A stretch of 39,008 nucleotides of DNA from Gammaproteobacteria bacterium (GTDB lineage: Bacteria > Pseudomonadota > Gammaproteobacteria > SZUA-229). Below are positions 7,635-14,673 of this stretch, piece after piece (positions within the stretch are counted from its first letter, which is position 1; each line of letters starts with the position of its first letter). Below the pieces are notes generated by a model that made no database searches, was not told the DNA's origin, and saw nothing but the letters and a program-made list of their open reading frames with translations. Location of the stretch: contig WFOC01000079.1 of the NCBI GenBank assembly GCA_015488295.1, positions 1-39,008 on the forward strand, read 5' to 3'. The position numbers were made by a program, and so were the translations under genes.

Positions 7635-7958
7635 CTAGTAACCGCCTTTACGAGTACTTTTCGGACAACCGCCGATTTTCAGTCCCTGCTTTGACGGCAT
7701 CAAAGGAAACATTTCATACATCAGTTTCGATGTCACCTTTTCACCCCAGAGTTTACCCATAGCTTTCATGATCGTGCGTTCATTGGGCTCACTACCATTC
7801 AGTGTTTCTTCGCGTACATATCTAACGATGTCCCAGTGACGCTCGGTTGGATCGATGCCTTCTTCGGCGAACAGTTCGGTTGCAATTTCTTCGTTCCAGT
7901 CGCTTGAATTAACCAGATAACCTTCTTCCGTTCTTTCTACTGAGTCCAGTGCTGCCAT
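7635..7958 (-). CDS. DsrC/TusE/RspA-family paralogue lacking the redox cysteines
   Basis: A 107-residue DsrC-fold protein, recognised by the GYLVNSSDWNEEIATELFAEEGI start, the HWDIVRYVREE helix and the LYEMFP-like C-terminal region (YEMFPLMPSKQGLK). In true DsrC the arm carries two cysteines (Cys99 and Cys110 in this window's DsrC). Here the first aligns with Leu93, the penultimate Cys is absent, and the tail ends STRKGGY. The only cysteine is Cys98, aligned with a Leu of DsrC. It therefore cannot form the usual intramolecular disulfide. Cys-less DsrC relatives have been termed RspA and proposed to be regulatory. The ATG at 7958 is preceded by AAGGGTGAG. It follows the Cas6-like gene on the same strand, 147 bp away. 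Confidence 0.88.
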   Translation of the reverse strand: MAALDSVERTEEGYLVNSSDWNEEIATELFAEEGIDPTERHWDIVRYVREETLNGSEPNERTIMKAMGKLWGEKVTSKLMYEMFPLMPSKQGLKIGGCPKSTRKGGY

Positions 7959-8105
7959 GATTCTCACCCTTGTCTGTTAATAAAAATAGTGTAAAAAAGT
8001 GGCGCGAATAATAGCCGAAGCAATAATGTTTTTCTAGTATTACTAAGGAGGTAGGTTTAAGTTAAAAGCAATCTCTCATGCGAAATTTAGCTTTAAGTTT
8101 TTAAG

Positions 8106-8807
8106 CTAACTCCCTGAAAAATGAGACTTATCCTCCCCTTCTCCAACCGCTTTAATACCTTTGTGCGCAATAAAAATCCCGCAACCAAGGTGCCGGTGTG
8201 GACCAATACCGGCTTCCTGCAGGGCCACCGAAGCCGGCTTTTCGAGATCGGCAATCATCAGACTTCGGGTTTCAATCATCTCGCCATTGGCTTCAATTTC
8301 ATGCCCCATGCCGCACAATAATTTTCTCGCCTGAATATCGCGCGCGCTTAATTCATCAACCACCCACTGCAAAAAATCATCCTCCGTCATGCCTGACGGA
8401 ACCACAATATAACGTGAGAAAATGGTGGAAAACGGGTCGATGGGCTTGGTCGTCATCTTACCGATACCGACAGAATGCCCGGCAATATCCAGCGTTTGAC
8501 CGACCAGCTCAGCTGCCTCATCAACACGTGATGCCGGCACCCGCAGCTGCATGCGGGTACGTTTGGAAAGATGAATGAGCTCACCATCAGGCGGCCGCTC
8601 CCAACCATTGCCGGAGGCTGCGCCGTGTATCTGATGAATACCGACTTCCGACTCATCTTTTATCCAGGGCAACGCCTGATACAGAGCCTGCGATAATTCC
8701 CAGGCATGACAGGTCGGAATCTGCTTGCAGTCAATCTTATATTGCAAATCAACCACCTTGTCTGAGGTGGTGACTACATCTTTTTTATCGTCTTCTTGCC
8801 AGAACAT
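8106..8807 (-). CDS. Solitary Cas6/Cmx6-like protein (type I-MYXAN Cas6 family, probable)
   Basis: A 233-residue cytoplasmic protein that I relate to the Cas6/Cmx6 RAMP family. The main evidence is the C-terminal glycine-rich loop GIGPHRHLGCGIF (about residues 201-212), which has the Cas6 G-loop pattern, and the two-halved layout with an LSKRTRMQLRVP strand in the first half. Cas6 enzymes bind and cut hairpins in CRISPR repeat RNA. Histidines at 204 and 206 are near the loop, but a catalytic residue cannot be assigned with certainty. No CRISPR array and no other cas gene is visible in the window. The gene sits between a 62-aa protein (23-bp gap) and the DsrC paralogue, pointing to a role tied to sulfur oxidation, perhaps RNA binding. 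The family call is from memory of motif patterns, not a search. Confidence 0.65.
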   Translation of the reverse strand: MFWQEDDKKDVVTTSDKVVDLQYKIDCKQIPTCHAWELSQALYQALPWIKDESEVGIHQIHGAASGNGWERPPDGELIHLSKRTRMQLRVPASRVDEAAELVGQTLDIAGHSVGIGKMTTKPIDPFSTIFSRYIVVPSGMTEDDFLQWVVDELSARDIQARKLLCGMGHEIEANGEMIETRSLMIADLEKPASVALQEAGIGPHRHLGCGIFIAHKGIKAVGEGEDKSHFSGS

Positions 8808-8830
8808 ATAATTACTCTACTTCTTCAGCA

Positions 8831-9019
8831 CTACCATTTTGAAGTAAACGTTGCTTCCAGCTTTTCTTCCCAGTCCGTCGGTGTGTCACTGAACTGCGGT
8901 TTTACGTCCATGCGAAAAAACAGCTCACCCGCTGCAGCACGTTTTTTAATTTCTTCTTTCAACTCTTCAAAATCCTTCATATCCGGATTCTGAATCAATA
9001 CTTCACTTAACCACAACAT
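8831..9019 (-). CDS. Small acidic/helical hypothetical protein, 62 aa
   Basis: Not recognised. The sequence has an N-terminal LWLSEVLIQNPDMKDFEELKEEIKKRAAAGELFFRMD helix-rich region and a DTPTDWEEKLEATF tail, with no cysteines and no membrane segment. It ends 23 bp before the Cas6-like gene, so the two are probably cotranscribed. GGAG lies rather far (about 13 nt) from the ATG at 9019; a later ATG at residue 14 is an alternative start. It may be a small partner of the Cas6-like protein, which is inference from adjacency only. Confidence 0.6.
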   Translation of the reverse strand: MLWLSEVLIQNPDMKDFEELKEEIKKRAAAGELFFRMDVKPQFSDTPTDWEEKLEATFTSKW

Positions 9020-9050
9020 TATTTTTTTCGCTCCGCTTTAAAAATAAAAT

Positions 9051-9077
9051 GAAAAATGAAAAATGAAAAATGAAAAG
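9051..9077. repeat. Heptamer array (GAAAAAT)n
   Basis: Three perfect GAAAAAT units (9051-9057, 9058-9064, 9065-9071) plus a partial unit lie just upstream of the 62-aa gene. Orientation is opposite to the ATTTTTC arrays at 56-86 and 9179-9210. Confidence 0.8.
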
Positions 9078-9178
9078 CACTAACAAAATAACTACGTAGT
9101 ACTATCAAATTTACACCTTTCACTTTTATCTCGCTGAATCAGAGCATACCCGGAGATCGTCTTTGACGATTTTCAAAT

Positions 9179-9210
9179 ATTTTTCACTTTTCATTTTTCA
9201 CTTTTCATTT
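9179..9210. repeat. Heptamer array (ATTTTTC/ACTTTTC)n
   Basis: Alternating ATTTTTC and ACTTTTC units run over the 3' end of the TauD-like gene and its downstream flank. Together with the array at 9051-9077 they form an inverted pair bracketing the spacer between the two minus-strand genes. Confidence 0.75.
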
Positions 9211-10107
9211 ATTATGATGCACTGCATCATAATACCGTGCCCTATATATCAAACGTTTCTGCTCATCAGAATCACTAAAGCTGCCTCGGTTGTGCAGTAC
9301 GTTATTACAAATAATGCCCTGACCTGCCCGCAGTGCGACTTTAAATACTTTTTCCTCATCGGCCAGCAGCTGATTGATTTTTTCAACCGCGGCCTGTGTA
9401 TCTCTGGTATTTCGCCAGATAATATTGCGTTTTCTCGCTGAAAAACGCATATGCAGACGACCATCAGGACGCAACATAAGCACTGGCCCGGTCTGCGCCT
9501 TGCGAATAACTTTTCCGGCTTCGATATTATCCGGGATGGTCATCGCTTCAGGGTGCATTAATGCCTCTATATAAGCCGGGTTTTCATCTCGCAACCGGAT
9601 ATACATCATTTCCTGATCAAACAGTGCATTCACACCACCTTCTCGTGCCGGACTCACACAATGCATGATGATGCCAAAAATCTGTTTATCAAGCGGGTTA
9701 TAATAACCGTCTGTATGCCAGCTTAATGCTTTGTTTGTGTAGGGAATATACTGGTTGCCAACCTGGTCTCGCACCTGCAGGCTGCTGACACTGTCTTCAT
9801 CAGAACGTAAATTAGCGTCCAGCCTCTGCATACCCAGCTGCTTGCCCAGCGCATGCACCAGCGATTTATCCTGCTCACGATCATCACGCAATTGATAAAC
9901 AGCCATATTATAAGTAGCACATCGTTCAACAATGGCCGCTCGCTCATCATATGAAAGCTGATACGGATCGCTAATCTGCACCAGCAAATCGTCAAGCGCC
10001 GGCTGGCTGTCATTCAGCCTGGCTTCACGCCAGAGGCGATAAGCGGTATCATCACACAGATAAAAAGGAGAATCCACGACCACCTGCCGGTTGACTTGCT
10101 GTAACAT
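9205..10107 (-). CDS. TauD/TfdA-type Fe(II)/2-oxoglutarate dioxygenase
   Basis: A 300-residue cytoplasmic non-heme iron dioxygenase. The facial triad is H131-x-D133 (SWHTDGYYN) and H272 (NNVLHNRGSF), with arginines at 285-291 (KRLIYRARYY) suited to bind 2-oxoglutarate. The spacing and the WHTDG motif place it in the TauD/TfdA superfamily (taurine dioxygenase, gamma-butyrobetaine hydroxylase and related enzymes). The substrate is unknown. Release of sulfite from a sulfonate would fit the neighbourhood but is not shown. It is divergent from dsrA, so the 460-bp spacer holds promoters for both. Its stop codon lies within a heptamer array. Confidence 0.87.
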   Translation of the reverse strand: MLQQVNRQVVVDSPFYLCDDTAYRLWREARLNDSQPALDDLLVQISDPYQLSYDERAAIVERCATYNMAVYQLRDDREQDKSLVHALGKQLGMQRLDANLRSDEDSVSSLQVRDQVGNQYIPYTNKALSWHTDGYYNPLDKQIFGIIMHCVSPAREGGVNALFDQEMMYIRLRDENPAYIEALMHPEAMTIPDNIEAGKVIRKAQTGPVLMLRPDGRLHMRFSARKRNIIWRNTRDTQAAVEKINQLLADEEKVFKVALRAGQGIICNNVLHNRGSFSDSDEQKRLIYRARYYDAVHHNK

Positions 10108-10468
10108 TTGCCACTTTATTTAGACTCATATTAAAAGGTTCAGATCTTTAGAGAGCGCAAAGCTTGCCCAAAAAAAACTGATTCCACAATACCACTATCG
10201 GTACGTAATATTTATTATTTCATACATTATATATAGGTCTGAATTAACAGCGCATATTAGCAAAGGCTAAATAACACTTAACTCATTGATTAAAAAGAGA
10301 TTAGCAAGCATCAGGCAAATCAGAAACAATGCTCACTACCCAATAGGGGATAAAGCAACTTTTGCCAACCCTCCCATGCGTAGGATTTTACAGACTGGCC
10401 CTGCCACCTAAACTGCGTCCCACAAATTTGAAACCCTGATGGTGTATAAAAATACATTGAAAGGGATA

Positions 10469-10497
10469 TTGTTTAACAAATAGATTGGTACTAGACT
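10469..10497 (+). promoter_or_regulatory. Candidate promoter of the dsr operon
   Basis: TTGTTT (10469-10474), a 17-bp spacer and TAGACT (10492-10497) form a reasonable sigma-70 promoter. The predicted start is near 10504, giving a leader of about 60 nt before dsrA. The -10 region (CTAGACTC followed by GCACCC) resembles the region upstream of dsrM. An inverted repeat overlaps the -10 box. Confidence 0.5.
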
Positions 10498-10512
10498 CTG
10501 CACCCCTAGTAC
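10488..10512. promoter_or_regulatory. Perfect inverted repeat (candidate operator) at the dsrA promoter
   Basis: GTACTAG (10488-10494) and CTAGTAC (10506-10512) are perfect inverted 7-mers separated by 11 bp. They overlap the putative -10 box and start site. The geometry suits binding of a dimeric regulator, possibly as a repressor. The binding protein is unknown. Confidence 0.5.
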
Positions 10513-10566
10513 AGAATCAATCAGTACTTCACTGACATAACTATAGCGGCAGACAGGAGAGATTCC

Positions 10567-11832
10567 ATGGCCAAGAAGATTTATGAAACACCCATGCTCG
10601 ACGAGCTTGAAAACGGCCCTTGGCCGAGCTTTATTTCAGGCATCAAGAAATTACGTGATGACCACCCTGATGAACGCATCCAGGAAGTAACCAGCAGCTT
10701 GCTTGGCCAGCTGGAACACTCTTACGAAACACGTAAAGGTTACTGGAAAGGCGGCACCGTATCTGTATTCGGTTACGGCGGCGGTATTATTCCTCGTTTC
10801 TCTGAAGTAGGTTCTGCTTTCCCTGAATCAAAAGAATTCCACACTATCCGTGTTCAGCCACCTGCTGGTAACCACTACACCACTGACATGCTTCGTCAGC
10901 TTGGCGATAGCTGGGAAAAATGGGGCTCAGGCCTGCAAACTTTCCACGGTCAGACTGGTAACATCATGTTCATCGGTACAACCACTGAAAACACTCAGCA
11001 CTTCTTTGACGAGATCAATGAATACGGTTGGGACTTAGGTGGTGCTGGCCCATGTGTACGTACAGCCATGTCATGTATCGGTGCTTCACGCTGTGAAATG
11101 TCCTGCGCTAACGAGCACGGTATTCACCGTCACCTGGTAAACAACTTTACTGATGACGTTCACCGTCCTGCACTTCCTTACAAATTTAAATTCAAGGTTT
11201 CTGGTTGCCCGAACGATTGTCAAAACGCAATCGAACGTGCTGACATGGCCATCATTGGTACATGGCGCGACGACATGAAAGTCGACCAGGAAGAAGTTAA
11301 GAACTACATCGCAGCCAAAGGCGAAAACGGCCGTCAATACTACATTGACAACGTTATCTCTCGTTGCCCGACTAATGCGCTGTCACTTAACGATGACAAC
11401 ACATTAAACGTCGACAACCGCAACTGCGTACGCTGCATGCATTGCCTGAACGTTATGCCTAAAGCACTGCACCCTGGTGATGACAAAGGCGTAACCATTC
11501 TTGTTGGTGGTAAACGTACACTGAAAATCGGTGACCTGATGGGTACCGTTGTTGTGCCATTCAAGAAACTTGAAACAGAAGAAGATTACGAGTCACTGAT
11601 CGAAATGGCTGAAGAAATGATCGACTTCTGGGCTGAAAACGGTCTGGAGCACGAGCGTACAGGTGAAATGATCGAGCGTATCGGTCTGGTGAACTACCTG
11701 GAAGGTATCGGCATTGAAGGCGTTGACCCACACATGGTTAGCAACCCTCGCCAGTGTTCTTACATCCGTATGGATGGCTGGGACGAAGAAGCTGAAAAAT
11801 GGTTCGAACGCAAAGCAGAAGCTAACGCTTAA
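10567..11832 (+). CDS. dsrA: Reverse-type dissimilatory sulfite reductase, alpha subunit
   Basis: Catalytic alpha subunit (421 aa) of cytoplasmic sirohaem sulfite reductase DsrAB. In sulfur oxidisers the enzyme runs in the oxidative direction, producing sulfite from DsrC-bound sulfur. The sirohaem/[4Fe-4S] motif is visible as C-x5-C (CIGASRC, near residue 170) and C-x3-C (CPNDC, near 214). A ferredoxin-type insert follows (RCPTNA, near 267, and CVRCMHC, near 288). Length is normal. The start at 10567 has an AGGAGAG ribosome-binding site. It is the first gene of the operon. Codon choice (GGT, CGT, CTG) suggests high expression. A hairpin separates it from dsrB. The oxidative assignment comes from cluster content (dsrEFH, dsrL). 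Confidence 0.98.
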   Translation: MAKKIYETPMLDELENGPWPSFISGIKKLRDDHPDERIQEVTSSLLGQLEHSYETRKGYWKGGTVSVFGYGGGIIPRFSEVGSAFPESKEFHTIRVQPPAGNHYTTDMLRQLGDSWEKWGSGLQTFHGQTGNIMFIGTTTENTQHFFDEINEYGWDLGGAGPCVRTAMSCIGASRCEMSCANEHGIHRHLVNNFTDDVHRPALPYKFKFKVSGCPNDCQNAIERADMAIIGTWRDDMKVDQEEVKNYIAAKGENGRQYYIDNVISRCPTNALSLNDDNTLNVDNRNCVRCMHCLNVMPKALHPGDDKGVTILVGGKRTLKIGDLMGTVVVPFKKLETEEDYESLIEMAEEMIDFWAENGLEHERTGEMIERIGLVNYLEGIGIEGVDPHMVSNPRQCSYIRMDGWDEEAEKWFERKAEANA

Positions 11833-11849
11833 GTCTTACCTGTAATCTT

Positions 11850-11885
11850 AAGGGGGTCAGGCTTTGCTAATCAAGCCACCCCCTT
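11850..11885 (+). promoter_or_regulatory. Intercistronic hairpin between dsrA and dsrB
   Basis: AAGGGGGT (11850-11857) and GGCTT (11860-11864) pair with AAGCC (11873-11877) and ACCCCCTT (11878-11885). This gives 13 base pairs with a 2-nt bulge and an 8-nt loop. No U-tract follows, so it is unlikely to terminate. A stabilising or processing element within the dsrAB message is more probable. Confidence 0.75.
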
Positions 11886-11917
11886 CTAACAAATATTGAA
11901 TTTTTGAGGAATAAACA

Positions 11918-12994
11918 ATGAGTGATAATAAACCTCGTTCTCCTATTGAGTCTGGTTGTCCTGATGGCTTCCAGTATATCCACCCTGTTATGCGTAAGAA
12001 CTATGGCGCGTGGAAATTTCACGAGCATCCACAGCCTGGCGTACTTCGCCACGTAGGTTACAGCGGCGACGAAATCTGGACTGTCCGTTGTGGTACGCAG
12101 CGTATTCTCGACATCTTCTCACTGCGCGAACTTTGCGACATTGGTGATGAGTATGCTGACGGCTACATCCACTTCACTATCCGTAGTAACGTTGAATACA
12201 TGGTTTCTGATCCGGCCAAAGTTCAGCCGCTGATCGAAGCGATTACAGCAAAAGGTTACGTCGTTGGTGGTACTAAAAACTCTGTAACAATGCTTTCTCA
12301 CACACAGGGCTGGTTGCACTGTGACATCCCTGGTACTGATGCATCAGGTGTTGTGAAATCCATGATGGACGAACTGATCGATGAGTTCCGTAACTGCAAC
12401 ATGCCTAACCGTGTTCATATTACGACTTCTTGTTGTCAGATTAACTGTGGTGGTCAGGGCGACATCGCGATCAACGTACAGCACACTAAACCACCCAAGA
12501 TCAACCATGACCTGGTTTCAAACGTCTGTGAACGTCCTTCAGTTGTTGCCCGTTGCCCTGTTGCTGCGATTCGTCCTGCAATGGTTAACGGCAAGCCTTC
12601 ACTGGAAGTTGACGAGAAGAAATGTATCTGTTGTGGTGCATGTTTCCCTCCTTGTCCTCCAATGCAGATCAACGATGCTGAGCACTCAAAACTGGCTGTA
12701 TGGGTTGGCGGTAATCACTCAAACGCTCGTAGCAAACCTACTTTCCAGAAACTGGTTGCTGCCGGTATCCCTAACAACCCACCACGCTGGCCTGAAGCAA
12801 CAGCTATCGTGAAAAACATCCTGAAAGCTTATAAAGAAGACGCTCAGGACTGGGAACGCATTAACGACTGGATCGAGCGTATTGGCTGGCCTCGTTTCTT
12901 CGAAGTGACCAACCTGCCTTTCACCAAGTATCACATTGATAACTGGCGCGGCGCACGTAACAGTCTGAATGCATCAACACACATCCGTTTCTAA
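11918..12994 (+). CDS. dsrB: Reverse-type dissimilatory sulfite reductase, beta subunit
   Basis: Beta subunit (358 aa) that pairs with DsrA in an alpha2-beta2 enzyme. The sirohaem-site motif CCQINCGG lies near residue 170, with further cysteines at VCERPSVVARCP. A ferredoxin-like domain carries CICCGACFPPCPP near residue 237. Length matches the family. TTTGAGGAATAAACA precedes the ATG. It follows dsrA after an 85-bp spacer that contains a strong hairpin, and dsrE starts 12 bp after its stop. Translational balance between the two subunits may be tuned by that hairpin (inference). Confidence 0.98.
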   Translation: MSDNKPRSPIESGCPDGFQYIHPVMRKNYGAWKFHEHPQPGVLRHVGYSGDEIWTVRCGTQRILDIFSLRELCDIGDEYADGYIHFTIRSNVEYMVSDPAKVQPLIEAITAKGYVVGGTKNSVTMLSHTQGWLHCDIPGTDASGVVKSMMDELIDEFRNCNMPNRVHITTSCCQINCGGQGDIAINVQHTKPPKINHDLVSNVCERPSVVARCPVAAIRPAMVNGKPSLEVDEKKCICCGACFPPCPPMQINDAEHSKLAVWVGGNHSNARSKPTFQKLVAAGIPNNPPRWPEATAIVKNILKAYKEDAQDWERINDWIERIGWPRFFEVTNLPFTKYHIDNWRGARNSLNASTHIRF

Positions 12995-13005
12995 TAGGTG
13001 CAAAT

Positions 13006-13398
13006 GTGAAGATTAGTATTCAAGTTAACGAAGGGCCTTACCAGCACCAGGCATCTGATACAGCGTATCAGTTTGCCAAGGCTGCTATCGCCGCCGGACA
13101 TGAAGTATTCCGTGTTTTCTTCTATCACGACGGTGTAAACAACGCGACCAAACTTGCGGTTCCGCCACAAGATGATCGCGACATTCCAAAACTATGGTCT
13201 GAGCTGTCAAAAGAAAACAACCTTGACCTGGTTGTCTGCATCGCTGCAGCACAACGTCGCGGCATGATGGATGTCGACGAAGCAAAACGTCAGGGTTTCG
13301 AAGATAACAACCTGAACGAAGGTTTCCGCATCTCTGGCCTTGGTCAGCTGATCGAAGCCGGTATCGAATCAGATCGTTTAGTCGTGTTCGGTGCGTAG
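13006..13398 (+). CDS. dsrE: Sulfurtransferase subunit DsrE
   Basis: Subunit (130 aa) of the cytoplasmic DsrE2F2H2 hexamer, related to TusBCD, which donates sulfur to DsrC during sulfur-globule or thiosulfate oxidation. The active cysteine is Cys78 in VVCIAAAQRRGM, the same residue number as in Allochromatium vinosum DsrE. The start is a GTG 11 bp after dsrB, so translation is probably coupled. Presence of dsrEFH is a marker for the oxidative version of the Dsr pathway. Confidence 0.96.
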   Translation: MKISIQVNEGPYQHQASDTAYQFAKAAIAAGHEVFRVFFYHDGVNNATKLAVPPQDDRDIPKLWSELSKENNLDLVVCIAAAQRRGMMDVDEAKRQGFEDNNLNEGFRISGLGQLIEAGIESDRLVVFGA

Positions 13399-13409
13399 GA
13401 GATATAGTA

Positions 13410-13814
13410 ATGGCAGTTAAAAAATTCATGTACGTCAACCGCAAAGCCCCTTACGGCAGCATCTATGCCCTGGAATCTTTAGAGGTTGTTTTAATTGGCG
13501 CAGCTTTTGATCAGGACGTTAGCCTCGCATTCATCGGTGACGGTGTTTACGAACTGACCAAAGGTCAAAACACAGAGGCGATAGGTCAGAAAAACTTCTC
13601 GCCAACCTACTCTGCTTTAGGCGATTACGATGTAAACAAGATTTATGTCGAAAAAGAATCACTTGAAGAGCGTGGCCTGACATTAGACGATCTTCAGCAC
13701 CTGGTCTGGGAAGATGAAGATGACGACTGGGCTGAAAAAGACTCTATCCGTCTGGTAAGCCGTGCCGAGCTGGCTGACGTTATGGCTGAACAAGATATTT
13801 GTCTAAGTTTCTAG
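13410..13814 (+). CDS. dsrF: Sulfurtransferase subunit DsrF
   Basis: A 134-residue TusC-like subunit of the DsrEFH complex. It has the DsrE/F fold with the start FMYVNRKAPYGSIYALESLEVVLIGAAFDQDVSLAFIGDGVYEL. It has a single cysteine, near the C-terminus (EQDICLSF). DsrF is considered structural, since the sulfur-carrying cysteines are on DsrE and DsrH. AGGAGATATAGTA precedes the ATG, and the gene lies 11 bp after dsrE. Confidence 0.95.
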   Translation: MAVKKFMYVNRKAPYGSIYALESLEVVLIGAAFDQDVSLAFIGDGVYELTKGQNTEAIGQKNFSPTYSALGDYDVNKIYVEKESLEERGLTLDDLQHLVWEDEDDDWAEKDSIRLVSRAELADVMAEQDICLSF

Positions 13815-13823
13815 GAGATTAAA

Positions 13824-14126
13824 ATGACACTATTACACACAGTAAACAAATCTCCATTCGAATCTAACACATTCGACACCTGCCTTGGTTATGCAAAAGA
13901 CGGTTCTACCGTACTGCTGATCGAAGACGGTGTTTACGCTGCAACCACTGGAACCAGTGCTGCAGAAAAAATCAAAAATGCCAGTGGCGTGACATTTGCC
14001 GTACTCGGTCCTGACCTTCAGGCTCGTGGACTCGAAGGCAAACTGGCTGATGGTATCAAAGTCGTCGATTACGAGGGCTTTGTCAATTTGGTAGCTGAGC
14101 ACGACTCTGTTCAATCTTGGCTTTAA
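13824..14126 (+). CDS. dsrH: Sulfurtransferase subunit DsrH
   Basis: A 100-residue TusB-like subunit of DsrEFH. Cys20 (in NTFDTCLGYAKDG) matches the conserved Cys20 of Allochromatium DsrH. It starts 9 bp after dsrF behind TAGGAGATTAAA. With DsrE Cys78 and DsrC it forms the sulfur relay into the sulfite reductase. Confidence 0.95.
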   Translation: MTLLHTVNKSPFESNTFDTCLGYAKDGSTVLLIEDGVYAATTGTSAAEKIKNASGVTFAVLGPDLQARGLEGKLADGIKVVDYEGFVNLVAEHDSVQSWL

Positions 14127-14164
14127 ACATTTTTTAATATTAAGCTCACTACGAGGAAATTAAC

Positions 14165-14500
14165 ATGGCATCAATCGAAGTAAACGGCAAGCAATTTGAA
14201 GTCGACGAAGAAGGCTATTTAGCAAACTTAAATGAATGGGAGCCAGCTGTAGGTGAAGCTATGGCTGCTGCTGAAGACCAGGTACTGACTGACGAGCACT
14301 GGGACATCATCAACTTCCTGCGCGAGTACTACGAAGAGTATCAAATTGCTCCAGCAGTACGCGTACTGACCAAAGCAGTTGGTAAACGTCTTGGTAAAGA
14401 AAAAGGCAACAGCAAGTACCTGTACGAGTTGTTCCCATACGGCCCTGGTAAGCAAGCATGTAAATATGCTGGTCTGCCTAAGCCTACTGGTTGTGTATAA
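14165..14500 (+). CDS. dsrC: DsrC sulfur-carrier protein
   Basis: A 111-residue carrier that receives sulfur from DsrEFH and is a substrate of DsrAB and DsrMKJOP. Both C-terminal arm cysteines are present: Cys99 (KQACKYAG) and the penultimate Cys110 (PTGCV), spaced 11 apart as in true DsrC. This contrasts with the cysteine-less paralogue at 7635-7958. ACGAGGAAATTAAC precedes the ATG. Three hairpins follow before dsrM. In Allochromatium dsrC is more strongly expressed than its neighbours, and the downstream hairpins would suit a stable separate dsrC transcript here (inference). Confidence 0.98.
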   Translation: MASIEVNGKQFEVDEEGYLANLNEWEPAVGEAMAAAEDQVLTDEHWDIINFLREYYEEYQIAPAVRVLTKAVGKRLGKEKGNSKYLYELFPYGPGKQACKYAGLPKPTGCV

Positions 14501-14605
14501 TCTTTAAAGTTTTAAATTAAAGATTATGAGTTCGGGGTAGCTATACTACCCCGCAACTTTAAATAAGACACATCCTGCAACACCCGATGTGTCTTATTTA
14601 AAGTT
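14498..14605 (+). promoter_or_regulatory. Three tandem hairpins between dsrC and dsrM
   Basis: Hairpin 1: TAATCTTTAA (14498-14507, starting at the dsrC stop) pairs with TTAAAGATTA (14517-14526). Hairpin 2: CGGGGTAG (14533-14540) pairs with CTACCCCG (14546-14553). Hairpin 3: a perfect 20-bp stem, 14555-14574 with 14586-14605, around an 11-nt loop. A short run of Ts follows at 14616-14620. The set probably acts as a partial terminator and 3'-end stabiliser for the dsrC message. Confidence 0.8.
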
Positions 14606-14619
14606 TATAAATAAATTTT

Positions 14620-14639
14620 TGCTAGAGTCTTTTGCACCC
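14620..14639 (+). promoter_or_regulatory. Candidate extended -10 promoter upstream of dsrM
   Basis: TG-C-TAGAGT (14620-14628) followed by GCACCC (14634-14639) lies just after the hairpins. It resembles the dsrA promoter core (CTAGACTC, then GCACCC). No good -35 box is present, so an extended -10 type is assumed. It would allow dsrM and later genes to be transcribed independently. Confidence 0.35.
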
Positions 14640-14673
14640 GCAAACTGCTCTATTCACTTAACGAGATATTTTA

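Larger units (their letters stand above)
10108..10566. other. Intergenic control region upstream of dsrA
   Basis: A 459-bp AT-rich spacer between the divergent TauD-like gene and dsrA, without a gene. It contains the candidate dsrA promoter and inverted repeat near 10469-10512. An AT-rich tract around 10200-10245 could hold the minus-strand promoter, but I could not choose a convincing pair of boxes. Confidence 0.6.

Noticed and set aside
7635-7958. DsrC paralogue as a pseudogene
   Set aside because: The frame is intact with normal length, a good ribosome-binding site and a well-kept fold; only the arm differs, which looks like functional divergence.
9051-9210. Possible CRISPR array beside the Cas6-like gene
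   Set aside because: Repeats here are 7-bp tandem units without spacers, and no 25-40-nt repeat with unique spacers was seen anywhere in the window.
11850-11885. Terminator between dsrA and dsrB
   Set aside because: The hairpin is strong but no T-run follows, and the two genes encode one enzyme; reported as a processing/stability element instead.
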